A stretch of DNA of 64,000 nucleotides from an uncultured Chlorobiaceae bacterium. Lineage in GTDB: Bacteria > Bacteroidota > Chlorobiia > Chlorobiales > Chlorobiaceae. Location of the stretch: positions 1 through 64,000 of the forward strand of contig CAIPMW010000043.1 of the NCBI GenBank assembly GCA_903866255.1. The letters are read 5' to 3'. The notes below the pieces were generated by a model. It saw nothing but the letters and a program-made list of their open reading frames with translations, ran no database searches and was not told where the DNA came from. Shown one piece after another: positions 1 to 7,996 of the stretch (position 1 is its first letter; every line of letters begins with the position of its first letter). A program made the position numbers and the translations under genes.

Positions 1-170
1 CAGAAAGCTTGTGCTCGGAAAAATAGTTATAATTACAACTTGCATTCTCTTGGAAATCAGGGATAAATATATGGTAACGTATTTTATTTTATAAATATAT
101 TTCTTTCATCGTTATATTTCTCCCGGGAAATCAGGATACAACATAACCGATGCGCAGGGAAAAAGAAAAT

Positions 171-248
171 GACCTTGTTACCCCGCTTTATGTCTTTGGA
201 GAGGCAGTGAAGCTGCTGTTTCAGGATTGCGTGATCAATGCTCTCGAA
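171..248 (-). pseudogene. Reverse transcriptase remnant
   Basis: The minus strand reads [19 protein letters not shown] and a few more residues. This matches the motif-A region of the two intact DGR reverse transcriptases in the window ([19 protein letters not shown]). Homology stops abruptly on both sides, so this is a scrap of a lost RT copy. Its left half (171-209) recurs at 7534-7572 with 4 mismatches in 39. The rest of positions 1-256 holds no gene I can support. Confidence 0.7.
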
Positions 249-256
249 GCATCACA

Positions 257-664
257 TCATGCAGGTGCCAGGATTTCCGAATTGTTCAATGGAATAATCA
301 ATTGAGCTAATTCACTATGAGAGTCGACAATAACATATCCCTGTCCTAAATCACTGTATTTTCCGATGCGATTATTTTCCTGAACCATCCGCAACATCTC
401 AAGAAGAGGATGTGACGATTTGACCGTATAGGTGATGATCCCTGAAAAGTGAAGCATGCAATCAATATCAAAATCCCCTAAAATTCTTTCCGACAAGTAG
501 TCTAACCGCTTCATGAGGTCATCCTCAAACCACTCTGCTGACAAAATTAAATCCCAGAGCATATTCGAGGGATCTTTTGCAACAAGACACTTGATCCTAA
601 ACTCTCCTTTTTCCTCTTCAATTGACTGAAGTGCCTTTTTTATCTTTACAACGAGATCTCGCAT
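257..664 (-). CDS. Hypothetical protein, partner of HEPN gene
   Basis: A 135-residue acidic soluble protein with no signal peptide or membrane segment. I do not recognise the family. Its start overlaps the end of the upstream HEPN reading frame by 19 nt, so the two were probably translated as a coupled pair. HEPN proteins often pair with a nucleotidyltransferase antitoxin, but I see no GSxxxGxxxxxSDxD signature here, so a toxin-antitoxin role is only a guess from position. The gene lies at the left end of the DGR island and is still open although its partner is broken. Confidence 0.55.
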   Translation of the reverse strand: MRDLVVKIKKALQSIEEEKGEFRIKCLVAKDPSNMLWDLILSAEWFEDDLMKRLDYLSERILGDFDIDCMLHFSGIITYTVKSSHPLLEMLRMVQENNRIGKYSDLGQGYVIVDSHSELAQLIIPLNNSEILAPA

Positions 665-1035
665 AGTTCCTCCACCAATTTATTGACAGCCAAAAGCATT
701 GATTCAGCATCACTGAGCATTGAGCCGTCGGGGTCATCATATCGCTTTAATTCACTCCATTTATTGACCTCTTGCCATGCCGACATTTTTTTTATATGAA
801 CTTCGCGACCAGTCAAGGATACAAGCAACTCTAAATCATGAACCTTCAAAAACTTCAATTTACCTTCAGTTTTATACCTGCTCCAATTCATGTGATTTGT
901 AATCGCCTATTTGAGCGATAGTTCTACACAATATCCACTCAAGTATATTGGGTTGGCATACCTTCCATGCTGTTTCAGCAATACTGCATCAGAATATTTC
1001 TGGCGAATATTGCCCAGAATTTCTTCGGGCTTCAT
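646..1035 (-). pseudogene. HEPN-domain protein, interrupted by in-frame TAG
   Basis: Reading from the ATG at 1035, 42 codons end with RYANPIYLSGYCVELSLK, then a TAG at 907-909. The same frame then reopens and runs to 646, including KFLKVHDLELLV. Both halves look like one HEPN domain: the first has the RY-x-NP-x-YL-x-GY-x-VELxLK helix, the second the K-x-HDLELL helix. The whole would be about 129 residues, normal for a stand-alone HEPN protein. HEPN proteins are typically RNases or toxins. The single stop with frame kept suggests a recent nonsense mutation, a sequencing error, or restart at the ATG at 891. Confidence 0.7.
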
Positions 1036-1183
1036 TTCAACCTCACCACATTAATCTCAACATAGACCCCAAACAATTACCATAAAAATACAATATTACA
1101 TTGATTTTCAGCAAATCATTTCAGACTAAGGGAGATCGATGAAAAGCTGATAATACGCCACTATGCCGTCACCAACGTTTTTC

Positions 1184-1208
1184 AAAAATTCTGCCGCCAA
1201 CAGGCGGC
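1184..1208 (-). terminator. Intrinsic terminator of DGR target 1
   Basis: On the minus strand GCCGCC-TGTT-GGCGGC style arms (1193-1198 and 1203-1208) are followed by a T-rich tract. It sits at the same place after the gene as the terminators at 8178-8207, 5358-5388 and 14605-14639. Confidence 0.7.
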
Positions 1209-1225
1209 CTTTCTGTTGTCGCTCT

Positions 1226-1288
1226 GTTACGCAACATTATGGCGCACGTCCGTTCGTCCCTCACTGCCGTTCACCACAATGTTGTAAC
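1226..1288 (-). repeat. DGR target-side hairpin downstream of VR1
   Basis: Inverted repeat with outer arms GTTAC..CAACATTATGG (1226-1242) and CCACAATGTTG..GTAAC (1274-1288). The loop holds GTTCGTCCC (1252-1260), the reverse complement of the VR1 end (1338-1346). The inner GC arm kept at the other three targets is eroded here. DGR targets are known to carry a hairpin or cruciform just past VR that helps target recognition; this is the likely counterpart. Confidence 0.7.
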
Positions 1289-1333
1289 ATCACTCTCGCT
1301 CAAAAAGCAAAGCCGGAATGAGCAGCCAACTGA

Positions 1334-1467
1334 CTACGGGACGAACACCAGGCGGAAGCCAACAAAGTTGTACCGGTAGCCGGGAGGGTAGCCGTAGCGA
1401 TTCGCCGACCGACAGTACCCGGCGCCGCTGCGCCAGCACCCGCCACGAAGCACACGGCACGAACCCA
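1334..1467 (-). repeat. DGR variable repeat VR1
   Basis: 134 bp, ending exactly at the stop codon of its gene. Against TR1 (3728-3861) it has 17 substitutions, all where TR1 has A on the coding strand, and no indels. Non-adenine positions match TR1 and not TR2 or TR3, so TR1 is the template. It encodes the last 44 residues, ending GFRLVFVP. Confidence 0.96.
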
Positions 1468-3502
1468 ATTCCTTACATTCAGGATTCTCGACAACTCCCT
1501 TCGCCTCGCACTCTTCATAATATTTCTCACTATAGCAATCGCTACACCACTCCCAGACATTGCCGTGCATATTGTACAAACCCCAGGCATTCGGCACAAA
1601 ACTGTCAACAGCAACAGTCCCTTTTCCTTCATAATTCGCTTTGGCGGTTGTAATGCTTGCTCCTGTATTGTACGGCGTTGTTGTTCCTGCACGGCAGGCA
1701 TATTCCCATTCTGCTTCTGTTGGCAATCTGAACGTTTTCCCTGTTTTTGCTGTAAGCCATTTGCTGTAAGCATCTGTATCGTTCCAACTGACATGCAATA
1801 CTGGATGATTCATCTCCTTCTCTGGACGAAGTTGACCATCTACTCCATGACGCCAGTTGATACCAGCTTTGTTCTTCCACTTCTTCCCATTCCATACATA
1901 ACTACCGTCACCATTTTCTGCATCCGTTTTATGTCCACTCTCCGCTATGAATAACCCAAAATCAGCAACCGTTACCGCAAACTTCGCCATGTAAAAATCA
2001 CTGACACGAACTCGATGCTGCGTTTCATCACTACGACGACTAACTTCATCATCAGGACTACCCATCGTAAACTCACCACCTTTAATGAGAACATAATCAA
2101 ACAAATAACCCAACCCTTTTTCTCTACAAAACTTTTTAAGCATATCAAGATTCGTAACATCAAGCTTACTCGCAAACTCTTGATTTTCTATTGCCTCTTT
2201 TGCTATAAAAAACTCGAGAATAGAACGATGCGAAAACTTCCAATTATTTTCAGCATCACGTGTAAGCAACGATTGCCCCGTAATTCGATAATCTTCTAAT
2301 GCAACATTAATATTATTAGTAGCTTCTTCTTTTGTTAAACTTACTATTTGCTTTTCTTTTCGATGTTCATAAATCTTAACCGCTATTTTTTGTGAATACT
2401 CGTGCAACAAATCTTTTAACTTTTGGCGATTAATATGAGAATGTTCCCGTTTATTGCACTCCCTCGTAATCCACTCATTAATAAGTGTTTCATAAACATC
2501 CCATGTATTAGTATAAACTTTATCACGATTTACCAATAAATCAATATAGCTCAATAACATCGGACGAACCAGCAATAGCTTTGTATCTGTAATTACTATT
2601 TTTAAAGCTTTTGCTTTCTTTTCATAATTCCAAAACCTTATATACCCATATTTCTTATTAAGATAACGACGAATATCTTTTTCTTTGAACGGCGAGATAT
2701 AAAACTTATCAAGTATATGAAATCCACTATTATCAAACGTTGGAATCGTTAATTGATAATCGTTAGTATCCTCACCGGGAAAGTATTGTGTTCGACTGGT
2801 AAAAACCACCTTCCGAAAATCTTGAACAGCCTCAATTACCTCATCAAGAACTTTACGAAAACGCTCATCATCACTTAATCCGTCCGGAATATCAGGTGGC
2901 AATAACTTTTTATATTCATCAAACGCATCAAGCAAAACAATGGTTTCTTTTTTTTCTGTATCAGGAAGCTCCTTAATTTTGTCAAGAATCTCACCTCGAT
3001 ACCCAAAAGGAAAGATTTTAATCTTATATTTTCTGCCTCTAGTAAAAAATGATTGATAACGAACATAAAGATTAATCAGAAAGGTTGTTTTCCCCATTCC
3101 TGAATCACCAAGAACAATAAAAAATTTTTTCCCACCTGTATTGCCATTGAATACCTTTTCAATAAAATGAGGAATCAATTTAGATGTATTAAGTACAGTC
3201 TGGTGAGTCTCTATTGGTTCATCTTCTCGCGATGGCAGTTTCTCTTGCCCCCATGTTTCAATAAATAATGACAACTTGTTATTAATGTCGTTTTCATCAT
3301 TAAAATATGGGGCAAGGTCTTTTGCTGTTTTTGATACCTGAAACCTTTTATAAAGCTTATGAAATAAATATATCAACAATGCAACAATAATAGCAGATAC
3401 AAATGAAGATATTGCAAGGCTTATTTCTTCACTAAAACCGAGCCACACAAATAGCTTATTTATTTGTATCAATTTTAATAATTCTTCAAATACTTTTTCC
3501 AT
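1334..3502 (-). CDS. Membrane-anchored NACHT/STAND NTPase, DGR target 1
   Basis: 722 residues. A membrane segment lies near 27-48, followed by basic residues (KLYKRF), which predicts an outside N-terminus and a cytosolic remainder. An NTPase follows: Walker A LGDSGMGKTT at 131-140, Walker B VLLDAFDEY near 189-197, then a helical region. An FGE-sulfatase-like domain starts near 470 (LIKGGEFTMGSP, RLPTEAEWEYACRAG, NMHGNVWEW) and ends in the VR-encoded variable surface. STAND NTPases act as ligand-triggered switches; here the sensing end is the hypermutable domain. The NTPase half is clearly more AT-rich than the FGE half, which suggests separate origins. It lies just downstream of the TR1/RT1 cassette. 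Confidence 0.9.
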   Translation of the reverse strand: MEKVFEELLKLIQINKLFVWLGFSEEISLAISSFVSAIIVALLIYLFHKLYKRFQVSKTAKDLAPYFNDENDINNKLSLFIETWGQEKLPSREDEPIETHQTVLNTSKLIPHFIEKVFNGNTGGKKFFIVLGDSGMGKTTFLINLYVRYQSFFTRGRKYKIKIFPFGYRGEILDKIKELPDTEKKETIVLLDAFDEYKKLLPPDIPDGLSDDERFRKVLDEVIEAVQDFRKVVFTSRTQYFPGEDTNDYQLTIPTFDNSGFHILDKFYISPFKEKDIRRYLNKKYGYIRFWNYEKKAKALKIVITDTKLLLVRPMLLSYIDLLVNRDKVYTNTWDVYETLINEWITRECNKREHSHINRQKLKDLLHEYSQKIAVKIYEHRKEKQIVSLTKEEATNNINVALEDYRITGQSLLTRDAENNWKFSHRSILEFFIAKEAIENQEFASKLDVTNLDMLKKFCREKGLGYLFDYVLIKGGEFTMGSPDDEVSRRSDETQHRVRVSDFYMAKFAVTVADFGLFIAESGHKTDAENGDGSYVWNGKKWKNKAGINWRHGVDGQLRPEKEMNHPVLHVSWNDTDAYSKWLTAKTGKTFRLPTEAEWEYACRAGTTTPYNTGASITTAKANYEGKGTVAVDSFVPNAWGLYNMHGNVWEWCSDCYSEKYYEECEAKGVVENPECKELGSCRVLRGGCWRSGAGYCRSANRYGYPPGYRYNFVGFRLVFVP

Positions 3503-3582
3503 AATTTCATAAAAAAATTATCCGCAATAGCTATTCGTTATTTTAATGTGCTATAAAAAATTATTGCAGTCATTCTACCTGC

Positions 3583-3642
3583 AAAAAAAATGCCCGTCAC
3601 CTTCGAAACGGCTATCCGGCTCGTCCTACCAATGCCGGGCAT
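3583..3642 (-). terminator. Terminator of TR1 RNA
   Basis: On the minus strand an ATGCCCG arm (complement of 3636-3642) pairs with CGGGCAT (complement of 3590-3596), closing a stem-loop of about 53 nt, followed by eight T. The same hairpin follows TR2 and, with a broken T-tract, TR3. Confidence 0.75.
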
Positions 3643-3727
3643 TGTGTGTGGCGCTCTTTGCCCTGAAACAAAACAGGGGCGGGGTCATCAATCTGTTCAG
3701 AGGCAGTCATCCGACTTTGCTTTTGAG

Positions 3728-3861
3728 CTACGGGACGAACACCAGGCGGAAGCCAACATTGTTGTTCCGGTTGTCGGGAGGGTTGCCGTTGCGATTCGCC
3801 GACCGACAGTTCTCGGCGTTGTTGTTCCAGCTCCCGCCACGAAGCACACGGTTCGAACCCA
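3728..3861 (-). repeat. DGR template repeat TR1
   Basis: 134 bp. If read in the VR frame, the variable sites are asparagine codons (AAC/AAT), the usual DGR template signature: adenines in the first two codon positions give wide amino acid choice with no risk of stop codons. It ends 12 nt from the RT1 stop codon. It matches VR1 at every non-adenine position. Confidence 0.95.
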
Positions 3862-3873
3862 CGACTGATGCCC

Positions 3874-4878
3874 TTATTCTTCACTGGCCACAAGTGTACG
3901 GTACACATTTTTTCGGAATTCTTTTGCATTGGCGTATTCAGTAAAGGCAACCAACGGCATGGCGTGGTTGGCGAACTCCTTTTGTGACCATAGCCCCGTT
4001 TGCAGTTTTGCGTCATACAGCACCGATGTAGCAATAAAGCGTTGTTTGCTTCGCGGGGCAAGCCGCACCTGGTCGTTATAGAGCAGATAGCCCAGAAATG
4101 GTAATCCTTTTCTGGTTTCGTTCAGGCAAAAGGGCTTCAGCAGAAGCAGCTGCTCTCTGGCGATAAACTCCTGAAACCTGTAGCCAATCGCCAGCAACGC
4201 CGCTTTGTCGTGATGCCACAACACCATGTCGTCCATATAACGAACGTAGGCAGGAGCTTGTAATACCCTTATGACGTAATGGTCAGCAACAGAGAGATAG
4301 TGGTTGGCAAAATACTGGCTGGTCAGGTTGCCAATCGGAACACTTTTCTGCCCGTCAGTGGAGTAGCTGTCAATAATCTGCTCGAACAACAGCAGCAGCG
4401 ACGGATCTTTGAAAAGACGGTGAAGCTGCTGTTTCAGGATTGCATGGTCAATGCTCTCAAAATATTTGCGGACATCAAGTTTTAAAAACCACCGGAAGCG
4501 GCGGTTATACTGCCTTGCCTTGTCGAGCGCCGCGTAGGTGCCCTTTCCGGTGCGACTGGCAAAGCTGCCGGCGATCTGATGCTTTTCAAAGGAGGCGTGA
4601 CAGATGTTCATGATGGCATGGTGCAACACCCGCTGCGAAAAAGGGGTGGCACAAATCAGCCGTTTTTTGGGATCGTAAATGGTGAAGGTGTGGTAGTTGC
4701 CCGTCTCCACCGCGCCTGAAATAATTTGACGCTGCAACCTCTGCAAATTTTGCTGCAACTGCTCTCTGTAGGCAGAGACATACGGTTTGGAAGGCTTCCC
4801 TTTTTGTGCCTTGTAAAACGCTTCGTAGAGGTTATTCAGATCTGTAATCTGCTCAAGTAACTGCCCCTGGCGCTTCAT
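3874..4878 (-). CDS. DGR reverse transcriptase 1
   Basis: 334 residues with the order of a retroelement [16 protein letters not shown] (motif A, Asp135), IGNLTSQ at 182-188, [11 protein letters not shown] (catalytic YMDD at 214-217) and LPFLGY near 260. The SQ in place of the QG of group II intron RTs is typical of DGR enzymes. It should copy TR RNA into cDNA with errors at adenines. Its ATG lies inside the end of the upstream HRDC gene (26-nt overlap), which implies translational coupling. RT1 and RT2 are close paralogs of equal length. Confidence 0.95.
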   Translation of the reverse strand: MKRQGQLLEQITDLNNLYEAFYKAQKGKPSKPYVSAYREQLQQNLQRLQRQIISGAVETGNYHTFTIYDPKKRLICATPFSQRVLHHAIMNICHASFEKHQIAGSFASRTGKGTYAALDKARQYNRRFRWFLKLDVRKYFESIDHAILKQQLHRLFKDPSLLLLFEQIIDSYSTDGQKSVPIGNLTSQYFANHYLSVADHYVIRVLQAPAYVRYMDDMVLWHHDKAALLAIGYRFQEFIAREQLLLLKPFCLNETRKGLPFLGYLLYNDQVRLAPRSKQRFIATSVLYDAKLQTGLWSQKEFANHAMPLVAFTEYANAKEFRKNVYRTLVASEE

Positions 4879-5314
4879 CGACTTCCGGCTTTGTCATAAA
4901 ATAGTGAGCAAAACGCTCGACTTTCTTCTCGCCAATTCCTTTTATCCCAAGCATGCTCTTGATGGTGATCTCCTCAAGTTTTGCAAGTTCGGCAAGCTCT
5001 TCGTCAGTGAACACAATAAATGCCGATAACCCTTCGGCTGCAGCCACCTGTTTGCGTATGGCACGCAGGTTGGAGAACTTCTGAAAGGTTGGCTCATCCA
5101 GCACCTGGCGGTAATCAACCTTGGCCTTGCTCTCTGACGCTGCGCTGAAGGTGGTCTCAAGGTATCGCACACAAAAACACCAGCAGGCTCCGTTGTTGTT
5201 GCTGATGAGCTTTTGTTCGACCTCCTGAATTTTATGCCCCTTCAGAAAGGTATTCATCTCCTGCTGGGCTGCGCCACCGTCGCTGATAGGTATGGTAAAG
5301 AGTTTTATCTGCAT
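4853..5314 (-). CDS. HRDC-domain DGR accessory protein 1
   Basis: 153 residues beginning MQIKLFTIPI. The N-terminal half is small and Cys/aromatic-rich (ACWCFCVRYLE). The C-terminal half is an HRDC domain (about 75-140: FQKFSNLRAIRKQVA, then IKGIGEKKVERF), a helicase/RNase D C-terminal fold that binds nucleic acid. HRDC proteins are known as alternative DGR accessory genes, standing where others have the Avd helical-bundle protein. The frame is open to 5377, but 5314 is chosen because the paralog at 14572 starts at the same MQIKLF and the upstream part falls in a terminator. Confidence 0.88.
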   Translation of the reverse strand: MQIKLFTIPISDGGAAQQEMNTFLKGHKIQEVEQKLISNNNGACWCFCVRYLETTFSAASESKAKVDYRQVLDEPTFQKFSNLRAIRKQVAAAEGLSAFIVFTDEELAELAKLEEITIKSMLGIKGIGEKKVERFAHYFMTKPEVDEAPGAVT

Positions 5315-5357
5315 GGTGGGAAATGTTGTGTAATCCCGAATAAGATTGTTGCTTTTC

Positions 5358-5388
5358 AAAAAAAAACGTCGGACCACCTGCGTTGGTC
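5358..5388 (-). terminator. Intrinsic terminator of DGR target 2
   Basis: On the minus strand a GACCA..TGGTC stem (5372-5388) is followed by nine T (5358-5366). It separates the 3' end of target 2 from the HRDC1-RT1 genes, which would then need their own promoter or read-through. Confidence 0.75.
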
Positions 5389-5405
5389 ATTTCTGTTGTC
5401 GTTCT

Positions 5406-5468
5406 GTTACGAAACATTATGGCGTGCGGCTGTTCGTCCCTCTCAGCCGCTCACCATAATGTTGTAAC
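5406..5468 (-). repeat. DGR target-side hairpin downstream of VR2
   Basis: Outer arms AACATTATGG / CCATAATGTT (5413-5422, 5454-5463) and inner arms GCGGCTG / CAGCCGC (5426-5432, 5444-5450). The loop carries GTTCGTCCC (5432-5440), complementary to the VR2 end at 5518-5526. Confidence 0.75.
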
Positions 5469-5513
5469 TGCACTCTCGCTCAAAAAGCAAAGCCGGAATG
5501 AGCAGCCAACTGA

Positions 5514-5645
5514 CTACGGGACGAACACCAGGCGGAAGCCAACAAAGTAGTACCGGTAGACGGGGGTGTACCAAGCGCGATCCGCCGACCGACAGTACCC
5601 GGCAGAGGAGTACCAGCTCCCGCCACGAATAACGCGGTACGAACC
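5514..5645 (-). repeat. DGR variable repeat VR2
   Basis: 132 bp, ending at the stop codon. Against TR2 (12986-13119) it has 17 substitutions, all at TR adenines. It mismatches neighbouring TR1 at many non-adenine sites, so its template is TR2, 7.3 kb away. Confidence 0.95.
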
Positions 5646-6725
5646 ACCCGACGCGCCTTGCGGATTTTCTACCACCCCTTGCGCTTTACACTCTTCGTAG
5701 TACTTTTCACCATACCAGTCGCTACACCACTCCCACACATTACCGTGCATATTGTACAAACCCCACGCATTCGGCGCAAAGTGGTTAACCGCTACCGTTG
5801 TGCCTCTAAACTGCCCTTTGCTATTCTTGCCATACGGATAACCATTATAGTTCGCTTGCGCTGTGGTGAGGTTCCCGCCGGTATTGAACGGTGTTGGCGT
5901 TTTATCCCCTGCTCTGCATGCATACTCCCACTCTGCCTCCGTTGGCAAGCGGTACGTTTTACCCTCCTTTGCTGAAAGCCATTCGCAATAGGCTACCGCA
6001 TCATTCCAGCTCACGTGCACTACCGGATGGTTATACTGCGATACCGGGCGCTCTTTACCTGCGGTATCGTGCCGCCAGTTGATTCCTTTTTGCTGATTCC
6101 ATTCCTTACCATCATACACCCAACTGCCTGACCAATCACCCGTTCCTTTTTCTGCATCAGTTGGGTAGTTAGCAGCATCTATAAATTGCTTAAACTCCCC
6201 AACCGTTACCTCATATTTGCCTATGTAAAAATCACTCAGCTTTACCTGATGTTGTATTTCATCTTTCTCCCTCTCACCCTCATAGCTGGGACTGCCCATG
6301 GTAAATTCGCCTCCGCGAATCAAAACAAAGTTTTGTGGCGCTGGCTTGAGCAGTGGCATGAGTGCTTTTTGTGCATGCGGAAAAAGCAGCCATCCCGCTA
6401 CACCAACAACTACAAGCGCAACTACTGCCGCTACGTAACGCAAATACACTGATTGTTTAAGCGATGGTTTACCTTCTGCCCTTCTCGACTGACCGTACTG
6501 CTCTTGACGTACACTCGGGACAGCAGCAACATCGGGCGAACGCCATGCAGTATTCTCTTGTTCAACAACTAACCTTGTGCCGCAATCAGGGCAAAAGAGC
6601 GCATCGGCTGGTAATCCACTTTTACCACACACCTTGTTGGGGCACCTTTGCTCTACCACTGCTCCACAATGACTGCAAAACTTTGCATCGTCAGCAAGGC
6701 TCCCATTACATTGTTTACACTTCAT
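5514..6725 (-). CDS. Zinc-ribbon, one-TM, FGE-domain protein, DGR target 2
   Basis: 403 residues. The N-terminus has two zinc ribbons (Cys 3, 6, 17, 20 and 28, 33, 45, 48). A polar linker (about 55-90) leads to one membrane segment (about 95-115) preceded by Lys/Arg, which predicts N-in and C-out. An FGE-sulfatase-like domain (about 134-403) follows: LIRGGEFTMGSP, GINWRHD, PVVHVSWNDAVAYCEWLSA, RLPTEAEWEYACRAG, NMHGNVWEWCSDW. The last 44 residues are VR2. FGE itself is an oxidase, but this C-type-lectin-like fold is a common DGR display scaffold, so binding is more likely than catalysis. If the topology is right, the diversified surface faces the periplasm, unlike the three NTPase targets. Confidence 0.88.
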   Translation of the reverse strand: MKCKQCNGSLADDAKFCSHCGAVVEQRCPNKVCGKSGLPADALFCPDCGTRLVVEQENTAWRSPDVAAVPSVRQEQYGQSRRAEGKPSLKQSVYLRYVAAVVALVVVGVAGWLLFPHAQKALMPLLKPAPQNFVLIRGGEFTMGSPSYEGEREKDEIQHQVKLSDFYIGKYEVTVGEFKQFIDAANYPTDAEKGTGDWSGSWVYDGKEWNQQKGINWRHDTAGKERPVSQYNHPVVHVSWNDAVAYCEWLSAKEGKTYRLPTEAEWEYACRAGDKTPTPFNTGGNLTTAQANYNGYPYGKNSKGQFRGTTVAVNHFAPNAWGLYNMHGNVWEWCSDWYGEKYYEECKAQGVVENPQGASGGSYRVIRGGSWYSSAGYCRSADRAWYTPVYRYYFVGFRLVFVP

Positions 6726-6926
6726 AACTGGTTTTGTTCTAAAAATCGAGAAAAATTATTGTGAGATGATACGCATATCTTACAAAACAGAAAACCCCTC
6801 CACCCCATGGGTGAGGATCTGAAAAAGTTGTCGGCAAATAATCGGCGCAGAAAGAGATAGCAACAAAGATAATAATATAGCGTATTCTGCCCTCAATGGG
6901 AAAGCTGGTGTTGTGGGGCGAATATT

Positions 6927-7229
6927 TCACACAGGCACTTTATTGAGATCTTCAGCCTGTCCAAGAATGGCGATCACAACAATTTGTCTTACCTTTTCAT
7001 CCACCGTATAAAATACGCTATACCATCTTTCGACATAACAAACCCGAACACCTCTGTCACGATCAAAGCAGGGAAATAACGGCCAGCTCTCTTTCAGGGA
7101 TAATACTGCATTGCTCAACGCAAGAATTCTTCGGCTCCTGGTCTCTAACAAAACGGCGTATTCCTCAATTCTCTTGAGATCTTTCTCAGCGCCTGAAGAG
7201 AGTTGTATTCTGAAGGGATTATTCAGCAT
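6927..7229 (-). CDS. RelE/ParE-type toxin
   Basis: 100 residues from the ATG at 7229 (MLNNPFRIQLSSGAEKDLKR). The fold pattern is RelE/ParE: an early helix (EKDLKRIEEYA), then strands with RVCYVERWYSVFYTV and IVVIAILGQ near the end. The open frame extends to 7268, but the internal ATG gives an 11-nt overlap with the upstream gene, usual for such pairs. This class either cleaves ribosome-bound mRNA or inhibits gyrase; which applies here cannot be told. Confidence 0.75.
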   Translation of the reverse strand: MLNNPFRIQLSSGAEKDLKRIEEYAVLLETRSRRILALSNAVLSLKESWPLFPCFDRDRGVRVCYVERWYSVFYTVDEKVRQIVVIAILGQAEDLNKVPV

Positions 7230-7476
7230 GTCGTGCAGCCAGCGTGGTGAAAATTTTCTCACCATCAAGTAATGGCTCGTTTAACGATAATTCGTATCGT
7301 GCTTTGATAAAGGCATTCAATTTTTCCATAGAATCGTCTGTGATGGAAACTGTCCGGGAGTGCTGCTCTTCCAGAACAATCACCAGCTCATGCCGCCCAG
7401 GTGAGACTTCCTGAGGCAACTGAATCGTGACAAGCCTGTCTGGCAAAACATCATAGTTTATGTTGAATGTCAGCAT
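7219..7476 (-). CDS. Putative antitoxin upstream of RelE/ParE toxin
   Basis: 85 residues. It sits directly before and overlaps the toxin gene, the normal antitoxin-first order. The N-terminal half is rich in beta-strand residues (LVTIQLPQEV, HELVIVLEE) and the C-terminal half is helical (MEKLNAFIKARYEL), fitting a DNA-binding N-terminus with a toxin-wrapping tail. I do not recognise the exact family; the call rests mostly on position and size. Confidence 0.6.
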   Translation of the reverse strand: MLTFNINYDVLPDRLVTIQLPQEVSPGRHELVIVLEEQHSRTVSITDDSMEKLNAFIKARYELSLNEPLLDGEKIFTTLAARHAE

Positions 7477-7533
7477 GACCTTTTTCCTTGATAGAAGTGT
7501 TTCAAAATAAACGCTGAAACCACCCGTGAAGAC

Positions 7534-7572
7534 GACTTGGTTAGCCCGCTTTATGTCTTTGGAGATGCAGTG
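7534..7572 (-). repeat. Second copy of RT-derived 39-bp scrap
   Basis: Matches 171-209 at 35 of 39 positions. The minus strand reads HCISKDIKRAN, the degenerate end of the RT motif-A region seen at the left edge. It lies in a 235-bp gap between the toxin-antitoxin pair and the TR3 spacer. The rest of that gap shows no gene. Confidence 0.5.
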
Positions 7573-7711
7573 TAAAATGTAGCAGAATTATTGATCAATC
7601 CGAAAAACAGAGTGCCACTCCCTTCGTTTCAAAAGCGCATGACCTTGCACCTCTCTTCAAAATTGGCCGCAAAAAGAGAGGATTACTCTTCGTCTCCATT
7701 TTTCTAAATAA

Positions 7712-7984
7712 ATGCCCGTCATCTTCGAAACGGCTATCCGGCTCGTCCTGCCAATGCCGGGCATTGTGTGTGGCACTCTTTCCCCTGCAACAAGGCAGGG
7801 GCGGGGTCATCAATCTGTTCAGAGGCACTCATCCGACTTTGCTTTTGAGCTACGGGACGAACACCAGGCGGAAGCCAACGTTGTTGTTCCGGTTGTCGGG
7901 GGTGTCGTTGTTGCGATTCGCCGACCGACAGTTCTCGGCAGTGTTGTTCCTGCTCCCGCCACGATCACACGCGGTTCGAACCCA
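7712..7984 (-). ncRNA. TR3 RNA remnant: orphan template repeat and spacer
   Basis: The spacer, terminator stem (7712-7718 with 7758-7764) and TR are all recognisable. The T-tract after the stem is interrupted (TTTATTTAG on the minus strand), so termination is probably weak. The HRDC and RT genes that should precede it are almost wholly deleted. Whether it is still transcribed is unknown. Confidence 0.55.
7850..7984 (-). repeat. Orphan DGR template repeat TR3
   Basis: 135 bp, one longer than TR1 and TR2, with the extra base near 7965-7972. No VR in the window carries its private non-adenine changes (GTGTCGTTGTTG near 7907, GATCACACGCGG near 7963). Copying it into any VR here would shift the frame. 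It has either decayed or serves a target outside the window. Confidence 0.85.
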
Positions 7985-7996
7985 CGACTGATGCCC

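Larger units (their letters stand above)
3583..3861 (-). ncRNA. TR1 RNA: template repeat plus spacer
   Basis: Downstream of the RT1 stop the minus strand holds TR1 (3861-3728), then a spacer of about 143 nt, then a terminator. The spacer is nearly identical in all three TR copies although it has no coding role. In the Bordetella phage DGR a spacer of about 140 nt after TR is needed for RT binding and cDNA priming; I infer the same role. Residues 3710-3728 are complementary to the sense strand just beyond each VR. Confidence 0.75.

Noticed and set aside
3590-3868. Plus-strand ORFs across the TR and spacer (also 7712-8152 and 12848-13126)
   Set aside because: They arise from the three near-identical TR and spacer copies read on the antisense strand; no start signal and no family.
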